NCBI GenBank assembly: GCA_938016265.1 | Contig: CALLWB010000013.1 | Coordinates: 124,001 to 188,000 of the forward strand | Source of the DNA: an uncultured Saprospiraceae bacterium | Lineage (GTDB): Bacteria; Bacteroidota; Bacteroidia; Chitinophagales; Saprospiraceae | Reading direction: 5' to 3' | Length of the DNA stretch: 64,000 bases | In this document: in pieces, positions 27,030-36,220 of the stretch | Layout: every line of letters begins with the position of its first letter | Numbering within the stretch: the stretch's first letter is position 1 | The notes under the pieces: generated by a model | What the model was told of the DNA's origin: nothing | The model's input: the letters and a program-made list of their open reading frames with translations, nothing else | The model's database searches: none | Made by a program: the position numbers and the translations under genes

Positions 27030-27905
27030 TTGGGTGAACGAATAAAATACGATCCCGTAATAAAAAACGGTGTTAAAACAGTACAAATTGTGCGTGTAAA
27101 CACCAATTCCTTCCAAGAAACAGAAGATCAACTAGCAAAAGAAGAACCGCTAGAGATAAAAATCGTAAGTGGCAAAAAACCAAATCGAACGTCAGAAAGT
27201 ATCGCAATCACAATGCGAACTCCTGGAAATGACAAGGAGCTAGCACTCGGTTTTTTGTTTACCGAATCAATAATAGGATCCTATAAGGAGATTATTCAAG
27301 TTCGCTACGACGCTTCAGAGTTAAACATTGCTTCCTCTTCCAATTCAATTTTAGTTGAACTAATTCCTGCTATTAATATAGATATCAATCAATTAAGTAG
27401 AAATTTTTATACCACATCAAGTTGTGGCGTTTGTGGGAAAACGTCCATCGATCTGGCGTATCAGCATAGCTGTTTTCAAGTTATTCCCAATCAACCAATC
27501 CTTAACAGAACATTAATATTCGACCTTTTTGCCCAATTGAATGGCAGAGAACAGCTTTTTAGCAATACAGGAGGCAATCACACCGTTGTTTTGTTCGATG
27601 ATCAAGGAAAATCCTTGTGCTTTAGAGAAGATGTTGGCCGACATAATGCGATGGATAAAGTAATTGGAAAAGCCTTGATTGATCTTGAATTTCCCTTATC
27701 GAATCACATGGTGTTGGTAAGTGGAAGAGCTAGTTTTGAATTGGTGCAAAAAGCTTCCATGGTTGGGATTTCAGTGTTTATTGCCGTTGGAGCTCCTAGC
27801 AGTCTGGCAGTAGAAATGGCGGAAGAATATGGTATGACCTTGATCGGTTTCTTAAAACAAGATAAATTTAATATTTATACACATCCAGAACGAATCATTC
27901 CGTAA
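27030..27905 (+). CDS. fdhD: formate dehydrogenase accessory sulfurtransferase FdhD
   Basis: 291 residues. The start is TTG at 27030: an in-frame TAA lies at 27018-27020 and no ATG occurs before the conserved region. FdhD transfers sulfur from IscS-type desulfurases to the molybdenum cofactor of formate dehydrogenase. The persulfide-carrying loop SSCGVCGK (Cys132, Cys135), RTSESIAITMRTPGND, FTESII, the GGNHTV and REDVGRHNAMDKVIG motifs and VSGRASFELVQKA are all clear. It ends 9 bp before the oxidoreductase gene it presumably serves. Confidence 0.95.
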   Translation: MGERIKYDPVIKNGVKTVQIVRVNTNSFQETEDQLAKEEPLEIKIVSGKKPNRTSESIAITMRTPGNDKELALGFLFTESIIGSYKEIIQVRYDASELNIASSSNSILVELIPAINIDINQLSRNFYTTSSCGVCGKTSIDLAYQHSCFQVIPNQPILNRTLIFDLFAQLNGREQLFSNTGGNHTVVLFDDQGKSLCFREDVGRHNAMDKVIGKALIDLEFPLSNHMVLVSGRASFELVQKASMVGISVFIAVGAPSSLAVEMAEEYGMTLIGFLKQDKFNIYTHPERIIP

Positions 27906-27914
27906 ATTCATCCT

Positions 27915-30230
27915 ATGGAAAAGAAAAGTGATAACATTGTCTTGGTTCCAAACCCCCAACCACCCTTAAAATTGACAGGATTGAAGTTGGTTGGCGCATC
28001 CAAAAGCAGCGTTGGAATGCCTGCAGTACTAGAATCCCTAAGTCATGCGCGTCGATACATGAAAACAGGGGATGCAATGAAAACAATGTTCAAAGTCAAT
28101 CAAAAGGGAGGTTTCGACTGCCCGGGTTGCGCTTGGCCAGATCCTGATGATGAACGGTCTGCACTAGGAGAATACTGCGAGAACGGGATAAAAGCAATCG
28201 CAGAGGAAGCAACAAAAAAAAGACTAAAAGCAAGATATTTTAAAAAGAACTCCGTAGCAACCATTAGCCAATTATCTGATTTTGAGATAGGTAAATTGGG
28301 AAGATTAACGGAACCAATGGTGTTGAGAGCTGGGAGTAGTAATTATGAGCCAATTTCTTGGAAGGATGCCTTCCAAATGATAGGAACAGAGCTGAGAAAC
28401 CTGAGTTCTCCTGATGAAGCGATTTTTTATACTTCTGGTCGGACCAGCAATGAGGCAGCATTCCTATACCAATTGTTTGTCCGCGAATTTGGAACCAACA
28501 ACCTCCCAGACTGCTCCAATATGTGCCATGAATCAAGCGGAAAAGGCCTGTCTCAAACAGTAGGAATCGGAAAAGGCTCCGTCACCTTAAAAGATATCTA
28601 CGAGGCAGATGTGGTAATGGTAATGGGACAAAACCCAGGAACCAATCATCCCAGAATGCTATCTGCCTTGGAAAAATGCAAAGAAAACGGAGGACAAATC
28701 ATCACCGTAAATCCATTGCCTGAGGCAGGTTTGATGAAATTTACCAATCCACAGCGTCCAATGAAGATGTTAGCTGGCGGTACAAAATTAACAGACTTAT
28801 TCCTACAGGTAAAAATCAACGGAGATGTAGCATTGCTAAAAGCAATTATGATTTTACTCCTAGAAGAAGAAAAGGAAAACAAGGGAAAGGTTATTGACAA
28901 GGAGTTTATCAAGAATCAGACGGAAGGCTACTCCAAATTCTTAAAAGAGCTCAAAGCGCAGGATCTTGAAAAATGTATAGCAGAATCAGGGGTCTCCAGG
29001 CAAAACATCGAATCCGCCGTCAAGATGATGGCTAAGACGGATAAAATCATTATTTGCTGGGCTATGGGCCTTACACAGCATGAAAATGGCGTCAATAATA
29101 TCCGAGAGGTTGTAAATTTGCTGTTGATGAAAGGCGCTATAGGTAAGCCAGGTGCTGGAACTTGCCCTGTCCGCGGCCATAGCAATGTGCAAGGAGATCG
29201 GACAATGGGAATATGGGAAGCCCCCAAGCCTCAATTTTTGGACAAACTGAAGACAGTGTTCGGGTTTGAACCTCCTAGAAATCATGGATACAGTGTTGTG
29301 GACGCCATAAAAGCAATGTACGAGAAGAAGGCATCAGTGTTTTTTGCGCTTGGAGGAAATTTTATCTCTGCTACTCCTGATACAGTATATACGGCACAAG
29401 CTTTGAGAAACTGCTCACTTACCGTCCATGTTTCTACAAAGCTGAATCGAAGCCACTTGGTTCATGGGAAGGCCGCATTAATATTGCCTTGTCTCGGTCG
29501 CACCGAAAAAGATGGGCAATCCTCTGGCGAACAGTTTGTTAGTGTTGAAAACTCTATGGGCATCGTCCATTCTTCAAAGGGCGTATTAAAACCATGCTCC
29601 AAAAAACTGAAAAGTGAACCCGTCATTGTCGCAGAACTCGCCGCAGCGACACTAGGAAAAGACAGTAAAGTGGAGTGGGGGAGCTTGGCCTCCAACTATG
29701 ATAAGATAAGAGAGGCAATTGAGCAAGTAATACCTGGGTTTGATGATTTTAACAATCGTGTGCGGCAACCTGCAGGGTTTTATCTGCCAAACTGCGCAAG
29801 GGAAGGTCGTTTTAATACTGCAACCGGAAAAGCGCAATTTACGATAAATGAATTGCCTGTGAATAAGTTAAAATCTAAGGAATATATGATGATGACTGTT
29901 AGAAGTCATGATCAGTATAACACAACGATCTATGGCTTAGATGACAGATATCGGGGGATTTTCAATGAGCGCCGTGTCGTAATGATGAATGAAGCGGATA
30001 TGAAGGAAGCCAACTTGTCCTCCAAGGATAAGGTAGATTTGATTAGCAATTATAACGGAGAAATTAGGAAAGCAGAACAGTTTCTTGTGGTGCCTTACAA
30101 CATTCCAACAAAGTGTGTAGCGACTTATTTTCCGGAGGCTAATGTCCTGGTCCCAATCAATCTATATGCAAAAGGCAGCAAAACGCCTGCTTCGAAATTG
30201 GTGAAAATCAAAATTGAAAAATGCGGATAG
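27915..30230 (+). CDS. FdhF/YdeP-type molybdopterin oxidoreductase (formate-dehydrogenase-like)
   Basis: 771 residues. The N-terminal GFDCPGCAWPDP and the absence of a CxxC ... C cluster typical of [4Fe-4S] formate dehydrogenases fit the YdeP/FdhF-like subfamily. The probable Mo ligand is the Cys in SNMCHESSGKG, aligned with Sec/Cys of FdhF. Further motifs: SGRTSNEAAFLYQLF, GQNPGTNHPRM, CPVRGHSNVQGDRTMG, and the C-terminal binding domain (ARE GRFNTATGKAQF, RSHDQYNTTIYGLDDRYRG). It may oxidise formate or another small substrate; a direct electron partner is not encoded next door. FdhD dependence is suggested by the operon. Confidence 0.85.
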   Translation: MEKKSDNIVLVPNPQPPLKLTGLKLVGASKSSVGMPAVLESLSHARRYMKTGDAMKTMFKVNQKGGFDCPGCAWPDPDDERSALGEYCENGIKAIAEEATKKRLKARYFKKNSVATISQLSDFEIGKLGRLTEPMVLRAGSSNYEPISWKDAFQMIGTELRNLSSPDEAIFYTSGRTSNEAAFLYQLFVREFGTNNLPDCSNMCHESSGKGLSQTVGIGKGSVTLKDIYEADVVMVMGQNPGTNHPRMLSALEKCKENGGQIITVNPLPEAGLMKFTNPQRPMKMLAGGTKLTDLFLQVKINGDVALLKAIMILLLEEEKENKGKVIDKEFIKNQTEGYSKFLKELKAQDLEKCIAESGVSRQNIESAVKMMAKTDKIIICWAMGLTQHENGVNNIREVVNLLLMKGAIGKPGAGTCPVRGHSNVQGDRTMGIWEAPKPQFLDKLKTVFGFEPPRNHGYSVVDAIKAMYEKKASVFFALGGNFISATPDTVYTAQALRNCSLTVHVSTKLNRSHLVHGKAALILPCLGRTEKDGQSSGEQFVSVENSMGIVHSSKGVLKPCSKKLKSEPVIVAELAAATLGKDSKVEWGSLASNYDKIREAIEQVIPGFDDFNNRVRQPAGFYLPNCAREGRFNTATGKAQFTINELPVNKLKSKEYMMMTVRSHDQYNTTIYGLDDRYRGIFNERRVVMMNEADMKEANLSSKDKVDLISNYNGEIRKAEQFLVVPYNIPTKCVATYFPEANVLVPINLYAKGSKTPASKLVKIKIEKCG

Positions 30231-30946
30231 ATACTGTTTGGAGGAATAGCCTGTTTTTCCTTGGAATATTGATGATGAATGCTTGTCAATTACAAGAAAA
30301 AAAGAGCCATGAAGCTCCTGTAGTAAAAAAAGAAAACATAGATGCTCTCCTTGTCAATTACGAAATCTTAAAAAAAGAGATAATTGCCTACAGAGAAGCA
30401 TCTTCATCGCAAAATATATCTCTTAAAAGCATTGAAAATAAGCTATTTTCGACGATTTCAAACGAATTTTATACTTATTGGAAAGGCACGACATGGACGT
30501 TTACAGGGCATACAGAAACGCCACGTCGAGGAGAAATTGCTTGTGGTTATTTTGTTACAACGACCTTACGGGATGCTGGTTTTGTTTTAAATCGCTACAA
30601 ATTTGCGCAAGATCCTTCATCTACAATTATCAATTCATTTTGTGAGCCAAGATCTATTAAGCGGTTTACTGGGTTTGGGCGTCTGGAAAATTATCTAGAG
30701 GAGTATTCTGGCAGTCAGCTCTTTATTGTTGGGCTAGATAATCATGTGGGATACCTTACGCTGGAGAATGGGCAAGCTTATTTTTTGCATGCTGGCTATA
30801 CGGGCGTTCGAGAAGTAAAAAAAGAAAAAATCAGGGAATCTGATATTCTTGTAGCTTCGAAGAATTATATGATTGGAAATTTATTGCAGAACGAGGGCTT
30901 ACTCAAAAAATGGAAGACGGCATCCAGAATTCATATGATCAAGTAA
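30221..30946 (+). CDS. lipoprotein with NlpC/P60-like cysteine-hydrolase features
   Basis: 241 residues, overlapping the oxidoreductase gene by 10 bp. The lipobox LMMNAC predicts a lipid-anchored protein. The second half shows GEIACGYFVTTTLRDAGF, with a Cys at a helix start, and about 100 residues later LDNHVGYL plus FLHAGY, matching the Cys/His layout of NlpC/P60 or related papain-fold amidases. It could cleave peptidoglycan peptides. The link to the dehydrogenase operon is odd and may be just positional. No Pfam assignment can be verified here. Confidence 0.65.
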   Translation: MRIDTVWRNSLFFLGILMMNACQLQEKKSHEAPVVKKENIDALLVNYEILKKEIIAYREASSSQNISLKSIENKLFSTISNEFYTYWKGTTWTFTGHTETPRRGEIACGYFVTTTLRDAGFVLNRYKFAQDPSSTIINSFCEPRSIKRFTGFGRLENYLEEYSGSQLFIVGLDNHVGYLTLENGQAYFLHAGYTGVREVKKEKIRESDILVASKNYMIGNLLQNEGLLKKWKTASRIHMIK

Positions 30947-30958
30947 GGCGGTCAGTTT

Positions 30959-30989
30959 TTCCGAAACAATAAATATTATGTTAAATAGG
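30959..30989 (+). other. degenerate dif-like site (XerD half conserved)
   Basis: The 11-bp XerD arm TTATGTTAAAT (30976-30986) is perfect, the six-base centre is TAAATA, and the XerC side TTCCGAAACAA is poorly conserved. A 17-base stretch (30973-30989) is identical to the true dif candidate 580 bp to the right. A perfect XerD arm with a decayed XerC arm is the layout of attachment sites left by Xer-using mobile elements. Confidence 0.65.
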
Positions 30990-31538
30990 ACTGCGTGTTG
31001 CATATATAAATAGGGGAGGCCATTGCCAATTTTTATTGGATATTTGTTATTAGCGGTATCCAGCGTTTGAGTACGTCCGTCTTTATCCATGCAGTTTTTA
31101 TTAGGACAAATTTGGTCGTAGAACAATTCTTGATTTATTTTTCTGTGAATACGCTTGTAAGATGATATTTAATATTTTCTGTGATTACGCTTCTTAAGAG
31201 CGATATTCAATATTGACGCTTGTAGGATCCATTTGTTCCTGTAAATTTAAATAACGTAAATAAGTTGGTCTAATCAGCAACTTCCTCGTTGAAACAAATT
31301 GTGTTAATTGGATTGAAAGAAACAATTTGGATTGTCTCCTTCCTTTGGGAAATTATTAGATAAAAGAGTCCGGCGCTATTGATGCCGAGTTAAATAAATG
31401 TTGCGGCTTAGCATTTTCTATTTATCCATGGTTTCTTATTTCAATCTTAGCTAAGAATAAATAATCGAACAGGAGAAATAGAAATTGCCCAATTGGTAAT
31501 AAAAAGAGTAAATCTGCTGTAGAGCGTTTCGGGCGTTT
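30990..31538. other. gene-poor segment between the two dif-like sites
   Basis: No convincing complete gene. A minus-strand frame ending at 30899 and starting at 31126 encodes 75 residues whose first part (DQICPNKNCMDKDGR) faintly recalls zinc-ribbon N-termini of transposases; it runs through the left dif-like site and looks like debris. Imperfect tandem repeats lie at 31141-31214. Otherwise AT-rich with nothing recognisable. Confidence 0.45.
31141..31214 (+). repeat. imperfect tandem repeat (two ~37-bp units) between dif-like sites
   Basis: Units 31141-31176 and 31177-31214 share TTCTGTGAxTACGCTT, then TAAGA and GATATTxAATATT, with a third partial copy (GACGCTTGTAGGAT) at 31215-31228. No flanking gene uses it; it could be part of the inserted segment. 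Confidence 0.6.
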
Positions 31539-31566
31539 CTTGCCCATAATTTATATTATGTTAAAT
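31539..31566 (+). other. dif: dif site (XerCD chromosome dimer resolution site)
   Basis: 28-bp site: XerC arm CTTGCCCATAA, centre TTTATA, XerD arm TTATGTTAAAT. Compared by eye with E. coli dif as I remember it (arms GGTGCGCATAA and TTATGTTAAAT, centre TGTATA) 24 of 28 bases agree, including the whole XerD arm and the CATAA end of the XerC arm. XerC and XerD recombine at dif to resolve chromosome dimers at the replication terminus, so this places the window near the terminus. It lies in a gene-free gap, as expected. Confidence 0.85.
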
Positions 31567-31625
31567 AGGGTAATGCAAACAATACCCCATTCAACTGATT
31601 GTTCGATACTTCTTTACACACAGGC

Positions 31626-31662
31626 ATAAAAAAAAGGGACCACAATTCAATGTGCTCCCTTT
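31626..31662 (-). terminator. terminator of the TPR-protein gene
   Basis: Arms 31633-31644 and 31651-31662 pair over 12 bp with one mismatch, loop of six, and the minus strand runs into eight Ts. It lies 25 bp after the stop codon. Confidence 0.85.
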
Positions 31663-31687
31663 AAAATAGTCTACGTTTTTTTTTGTG

Positions 31688-32989
31688 TTATTCCTTTAAC
31701 GCTGCAATCCGATTTTTGTACTCATTAGATTTAGTAAAATCATCTTTTCTAGCGTAAATCTCTTTCAATGCTAACAACGTATTTAGGTCATTGCTGTCAA
31801 GTTTTTCAGCTCTCAGGAAGTATGGTAAAGCTTCTCCAAACAAGTTATCAACTTCTGCCTTCATAGCGTTGTACTTGTTGGTGTCAGACTCATCGTTCAT
31901 TTTTTTAGACAGCTCAGCTGATTTATTAAAGTATAACGCTCCAAGATTATAAACTGCTTGCATGATAATCTTTTGGTCTACTTCTTCAAGTCCTTCACCG
32001 ACACTCAACGATTTTTCATAGTACTCTTTTGCTTTCGCAAAGTTTGATTCGTCACCACTTTGTTGGTAGATGTCATCATATACTTTGCCCAACACAGAAT
32101 ATAAAGAAGGATTGTTTGGCTCTGCTTCTATAGCTTCTTTCAATTTTCCTTCTAGTTTATCTTGTTGTCCTTTTCCTAGATAGTAGTTGATTTCGCTAAA
32201 AAGCATTCCAGTCATCGACGCTTCCAGACGTTTTGCTTCGTCTTCATTTTCTGGATCAGACCGATCAAGCTTAGCAAGTTTAGCGGAAGATTTTTCGCGA
32301 CCTTCTTTTAGAATTTTAAATGCTTTGTCTTCGTCTTCTTCGATAGTCATATCAAACAACCCTTTGTAGAGTTCAGCATCATCATAGCCATCATTATACA
32401 ATTCAGTATAAAGGCCTTTGGCAACATCGTTTTTCCCTGCCATACGAGCTGTCATACCAGTGTAGTACTTTATTTGTTGAAGATCATCTTTTTCATCAAG
32501 AAATCCTTTAGTACCATTTGTCTCCAACATCGTTTTTAGATTCAGCATACTATTGAATGCTTCATAAGCACCGGCGTATTCTTGCGATTCAAACAATCGT
32601 GCAGCTTTTCCTTGGAAACCAGCTCCAGTTTTGATCAGTCCGTCTGTAGCTGATTTCTTTTCAAAACTTTTAGGGTTATATTCCAAAACTTTAGACAGCG
32701 CTTCAAAAGCTTTGTCTGCAGCATCTGGGTGTCGAAGTTTTGCCAATTCGTTTTCAGCAATTTCATTATAGATTTCTCCACGTAGCAACCAATATTTTGC
32801 TTGAGTGTTTACTTCAGCATTATCCATGCTTGCATCAACACCTTCACGAGCTTTGTCTAGATCAGAGTAATTTTTCTCCTTATCAAATTTATAGTTTCTA
32901 AATGCTTTTCCTGCGCTTTTGTAATCTTGTGCAACGATAGCTGAAGCAGCAAACAAAATCACTAGGAGGCTAGTTAATACTTTTCTCAT
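31688..32989 (-). CDS. secreted tetratricopeptide-repeat protein
   Basis: 433 residues with a signal peptide (MRKVLTSLLVILFAASAIVAQ). The rest is almost entirely helical with TPR-like repeats, for example AKYWLLRGEIYNEIAENEL, PSLYSVLGKVYDDIYQQSGDESNFAKAKEYYEKSL and AVYNLGALYFNKSAEL, ending with EIYARKDDFTKSNEYKNRIAALKE. TPR arrays bind other proteins; in Bacteroidota such periplasmic TPR proteins are common and their partners mostly unknown. It lies 80 bp downstream of gyrA on the same strand, so it could be cotranscribed or have its own promoter. Confidence 0.9.
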   Translation of the reverse strand: MRKVLTSLLVILFAASAIVAQDYKSAGKAFRNYKFDKEKNYSDLDKAREGVDASMDNAEVNTQAKYWLLRGEIYNEIAENELAKLRHPDAADKAFEALSKVLEYNPKSFEKKSATDGLIKTGAGFQGKAARLFESQEYAGAYEAFNSMLNLKTMLETNGTKGFLDEKDDLQQIKYYTGMTARMAGKNDVAKGLYTELYNDGYDDAELYKGLFDMTIEEDEDKAFKILKEGREKSSAKLAKLDRSDPENEDEAKRLEASMTGMLFSEINYYLGKGQQDKLEGKLKEAIEAEPNNPSLYSVLGKVYDDIYQQSGDESNFAKAKEYYEKSLSVGEGLEEVDQKIIMQAVYNLGALYFNKSAELSKKMNDESDTNKYNAMKAEVDNLFGEALPYFLRAEKLDSNDLNTLLALKEIYARKDDFTKSNEYKNRIAALKE

Positions 32990-33069
32990 TGTTCGAATTT
33001 ATTTATTTATAGATTAATGGATGTGTTTAAAATATCTATCTCCCCTACTCCATCCACCACATTATTAAA

Positions 33070-35751
33070 TTATTCGTTTTCGTCTGAGTCGTCTGGCGAA
33101 TTATCGTCGTTTTCCTCAGTTGAAGCCGAATCTTCTTTGTTTTCTGCATCTGAAGTAGAATTTTCTCCCTCAGCGCCTTCTAAAGCTCCTTCTTCACCTT
33201 CAATAATCTCTTCTTCATCTTCATGTGGAACAATTGCTACATCAGCAATTTCATCCTTTTTATCGAGATTTATCAATCGTACACCTTGAGTAGCACGTCC
33301 CATTTCCCGCAGTGTATCCAGTGCCAATCTGATTGTGATTCCTGACTTGTTGATGATCATCAAATCGTCTTCGTCACTCACTGATTTTATAGCTACCAGA
33401 TTACCAATTTTATCATTGACATTCATGGTTTTTACACCTTTTCCGCCACGGTTGGTAATTCTGTACTCCCCTAAGGCAGTACGTTTGCCGTTTCCTTTTT
33501 CTGATAGTACAAGAATACTTGCATTCTCATCCTCAGGATTTACACAAATCATACCAATTACAAAATCTCCAGGTTTATCAATGGTTATACCCTTGACACC
33601 AGCAGCAGATCTCCCCATCACTCTTACCTTGTTTTCAGGGAATCGGATGGCTCTACCTGAGCCGATTGCAATCAGAATATCATCCGTACCATTTGTCAAT
33701 TTAGCTTCCAACAATTGATCACCTTCATTGATGGTAATCGCGTTGACCCCATTAGATCTTGGACGACTAAATGCTTCAACACTTGTCTTTTTGATTCTTC
33801 CTTTTTTAGTACAAAACATAATGTAATGACTATCCAAGAAGTCCTTGTCCTTAAGGTTTTCAATTTTTACATATGCCCGAACCTTATCTTCTTTTGGCAT
33901 ATTTATGATGTTCTGTAGCACTCTACCTTGCGAGCCTTTGGTTCCTTCAGGTATCTCATACACCCGGAGCCAATAACACCTTCCTTGCTCTGTAAAGAAC
34001 AAAAGGTAATTATGCGTAGTTGCAGAGAAAATATGCTCTATAAAGTCCGTATTCCTAGTATTGCTACCTTTCGAACCACGACCACCTCTATTTTGAATTC
34101 TGAATTCAGAAGCTTTCGTCCGTTTCATATAACCAAGATGAGAGATGGTGATAATTACCTCTTCATCAGCAATTAGATCTTCGATGCTGATATCTCCTTC
34201 TGCGGTATATTCAATTTTAGTTCGACGTTCGTCTCCGAATTTCGCTTTGATTTCTGTTAATTCTTCCTTGATAATATCCTTTCTCTTCTGTTCGCTGGAA
34301 AGAATGAATTTCAACTCATCAATTGCTGTACGAATTTCTTCAAACTCCCCCTTGATCTTGTCTCTTTCTAGACCGGTCAGTTTCTGAAGTCTCATATCAA
34401 GGATAGCTCTAGCTTGAGCTTCGCTTAATACGTCACCGTTGGTGAATTTTTCGTCTGTCAATAGATCACTAATGGCGCGTGTTCCAAGTTTCCCCTTTTG
34501 AGCTTTTGTTAAGAAAGCTCCATCCATAAGTCCCTGACGTGCCTCCTCAACATTCTTCGAACCTCGAATAAAGGAAATAACCGCATCCAGGTAGTCCAAC
34601 GAAAGTAATAGTCCTTCAAGAATATGTGCACGTTCTTCTGCTTTACGAAGGTCGTATCTTGTTCTTCTGGTGATTACTTCCAATCTGAATTTTACAAACT
34701 CCTCAATGAAGTTCTTTAGATTCAAAACAATTGGACGACCGTTTACAAGAGCGATGTTTCCAATACGTAAGGTAGATTGCAACTGTGTATATTTGTATAA
34801 CTTACTCAGTACTACACTGGCCATGGCATCTCTCTTAATTTCAAAGATGATGCGCATTCCGTTCCGATCCGATTCATCCCGGATATCAGAGATACCTTCG
34901 ATTTTTTTATCGTTGACCAGTTCAGCAGCCTTTATTATTAGATTTGATTTATTTACTTGGTAAGGAATTTCTGTTACTACAATTATTTCCCTACCTGTTT
35001 TGGTGTTTTCTATCTCTGCTTTTGCGCGCAAGACTACTCTACCATTCCCAGTTTCAAAACCTTGTTTTACTCCACTATAACCATAGATGATTCCACCTGT
35101 AGGAAAATCTGGAGCTTTAATATATTCACAAAGTCCCTCAATAGTTATTTCAGGATTATCAATGTAAGCAATTGTACCATCTACTACCTCACTAAGATTG
35201 TGAGGCAAAATATCTGTAGACATACCAACTGCAATACCAGAAGCTCCATTAATTAGTAGATTGGGTAGTTTGGTAGGAAGGACTGTCGGTTCTTTTAGTG
35301 AATCATCAAAATTTAGCTTGAAATCGACAGTATCTTTATCTATATCTGCTAAGATTTCGTCACTAATTCGTTGAAGGCGTGCCTCGGTATAACGCATTGC
35401 TGCTGGGCTATCACCATCTATTGATCCAAAGTTTCCTTGTCCATCTACAAGTGGATATCGCAAAGACCACGGTTGGGCCATTCGCACCATACTATCGTAA
35501 ACAGAGGAGTCTCCATGTGGGTGATACTTACCTAGTACTTCTCCTACAATACGAGCTGATTTCTTATGAGATTTTCCAGCGGTCAAACCAAGACCAGACA
35601 TCCCGTAAAGCACACGTCTGTGTACTGGTTTTAATCCGTCCCGTACATCAGGTAATGCCCTGGAAACAATAACCGACATCGAATAATCGATATAGGCTGA
35701 TTTCATTTCCTCCTCAATGTTAATAGGAATAATTTTTTCTCCTGTTGCCAT
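33070..35751 (-). CDS. gyrA: DNA gyrase subunit A
   Basis: 893 residues. GyrA cuts and rejoins DNA in the A2B2 gyrase that introduces negative supercoils. The catalytic Tyr is residue 121 in [10 protein letters not shown]. The quinolone-determining region reads [19 protein letters not shown]; Ser82 and Asp86 correspond to E. coli Ser83 and Asp87, so the known resistance positions carry the sensitive-type residues. A GyrA-box-like NRGGRGSKG is present in the C-terminal wrapping domain, whose blades repeat [20 protein letters not shown]-like sequence. The last ~45 residues are very acidic ([11 protein letters not shown] ... [12 protein letters not shown]), a feature common in Bacteroidota GyrA. 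Confidence 0.98.
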   Translation of the reverse strand: MATGEKIIPINIEEEMKSAYIDYSMSVIVSRALPDVRDGLKPVHRRVLYGMSGLGLTAGKSHKKSARIVGEVLGKYHPHGDSSVYDSMVRMAQPWSLRYPLVDGQGNFGSIDGDSPAAMRYTEARLQRISDEILADIDKDTVDFKLNFDDSLKEPTVLPTKLPNLLINGASGIAVGMSTDILPHNLSEVVDGTIAYIDNPEITIEGLCEYIKAPDFPTGGIIYGYSGVKQGFETGNGRVVLRAKAEIENTKTGREIIVVTEIPYQVNKSNLIIKAAELVNDKKIEGISDIRDESDRNGMRIIFEIKRDAMASVVLSKLYKYTQLQSTLRIGNIALVNGRPIVLNLKNFIEEFVKFRLEVITRRTRYDLRKAEERAHILEGLLLSLDYLDAVISFIRGSKNVEEARQGLMDGAFLTKAQKGKLGTRAISDLLTDEKFTNGDVLSEAQARAILDMRLQKLTGLERDKIKGEFEEIRTAIDELKFILSSEQKRKDIIKEELTEIKAKFGDERRTKIEYTAEGDISIEDLIADEEVIITISHLGYMKRTKASEFRIQNRGGRGSKGSNTRNTDFIEHIFSATTHNYLLFFTEQGRCYWLRVYEIPEGTKGSQGRVLQNIINMPKEDKVRAYVKIENLKDKDFLDSHYIMFCTKKGRIKKTSVEAFSRPRSNGVNAITINEGDQLLEAKLTNGTDDILIAIGSGRAIRFPENKVRVMGRSAAGVKGITIDKPGDFVIGMICVNPEDENASILVLSEKGNGKRTALGEYRITNRGGKGVKTMNVNDKIGNLVAIKSVSDEDDLMIINKSGITIRLALDTLREMGRATQGVRLINLDKKDEIADVAIVPHEDEEEIIEGEEGALEGAEGENSTSDAENKEDSASTEENDDNSPDDSDENE

Positions 35752-35790
35752 TTAATTTTTAGGTTTAATAAAGAACATTAAATTCACCTG

Positions 35791-35798
35791 CAAAGGTA
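35791..35798 (-). promoter_or_regulatory. -7 box of gyrA
   Basis: Minus-strand TACCTTTG matches TAnnTTTG exactly, 40 bp before the gyrA ATG. No clear TTTG at -33. Confidence 0.45.
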
Positions 35799-36174
35799 CT
35801 GAATATTAAGGAAAAACTAGCATTAGAATTCAATAATTATGACTGTTTTTTGTACGGAAACTGGAATATTTTCTAGTCTTTATCCATAAATTCATTTTAA
35901 TTCTATTTTTTTTGCTTGAAATAGATTGTAAAACATAGGGAATACAGGCCTTTTGTAGAAAACTACTCAAGCTTTACTTTAATGAAAAAATAGCTTTAGT
36001 ATTCTTGCAATTTTGACGAAAATACCTCAGTAAAACATTAGCATAAATCATTAGCAAAACCACCTGAAGGAATATAATTCCGAATTCTTTCGTTTTTGTT
36101 GTTTTTGATGCGGCTTCGGTTCGCTTTCTGCCAAATAAAAAAGTTTAAAAAGTAGCAGCATTCAAAAGTATTTG

Positions 36175-36182
36175 TATATTTG
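36175..36182 (+). promoter_or_regulatory. -7 box upstream of the cytoplasmic hydrolase gene
   Basis: TATATTTG matches TAnnTTTG exactly, 38 bp before the ATG at 36221. The -33 region is A-rich and gives no support. Confidence 0.4.
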
Positions 36183-36220
36183 GCCCGGTCAACGAAGAAA
36201 ATGAACAAAACACGCATTTG

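Larger units (their letters stand above)
35752..36220. other. intergenic region between divergent gyrA and hydrolase genes
   Basis: About 470 bp, AT-rich, with the gyrA -7 box near its left end and a candidate -7 box near its right end (listed separately). A six-codon frame MNKTRI (36201-36221) overlaps the downstream start in TGATG and could couple translation. Nothing else recognisable. Confidence 0.45.

Noticed and set aside
30899-31126. 75-residue minus-strand frame at the left dif-like site
   Set aside because: The zinc-ribbon likeness is faint, the frame runs into the end of the opposite lipoprotein gene and has no second domain; treated as debris and not as a gene.
33000-35750. Long plus-strand frames opposite gyrA and the TPR gene
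   Set aside because: They mirror conserved minus-strand genes in other frames; their translations are low-complexity and Ser/Ile-rich with no domain.
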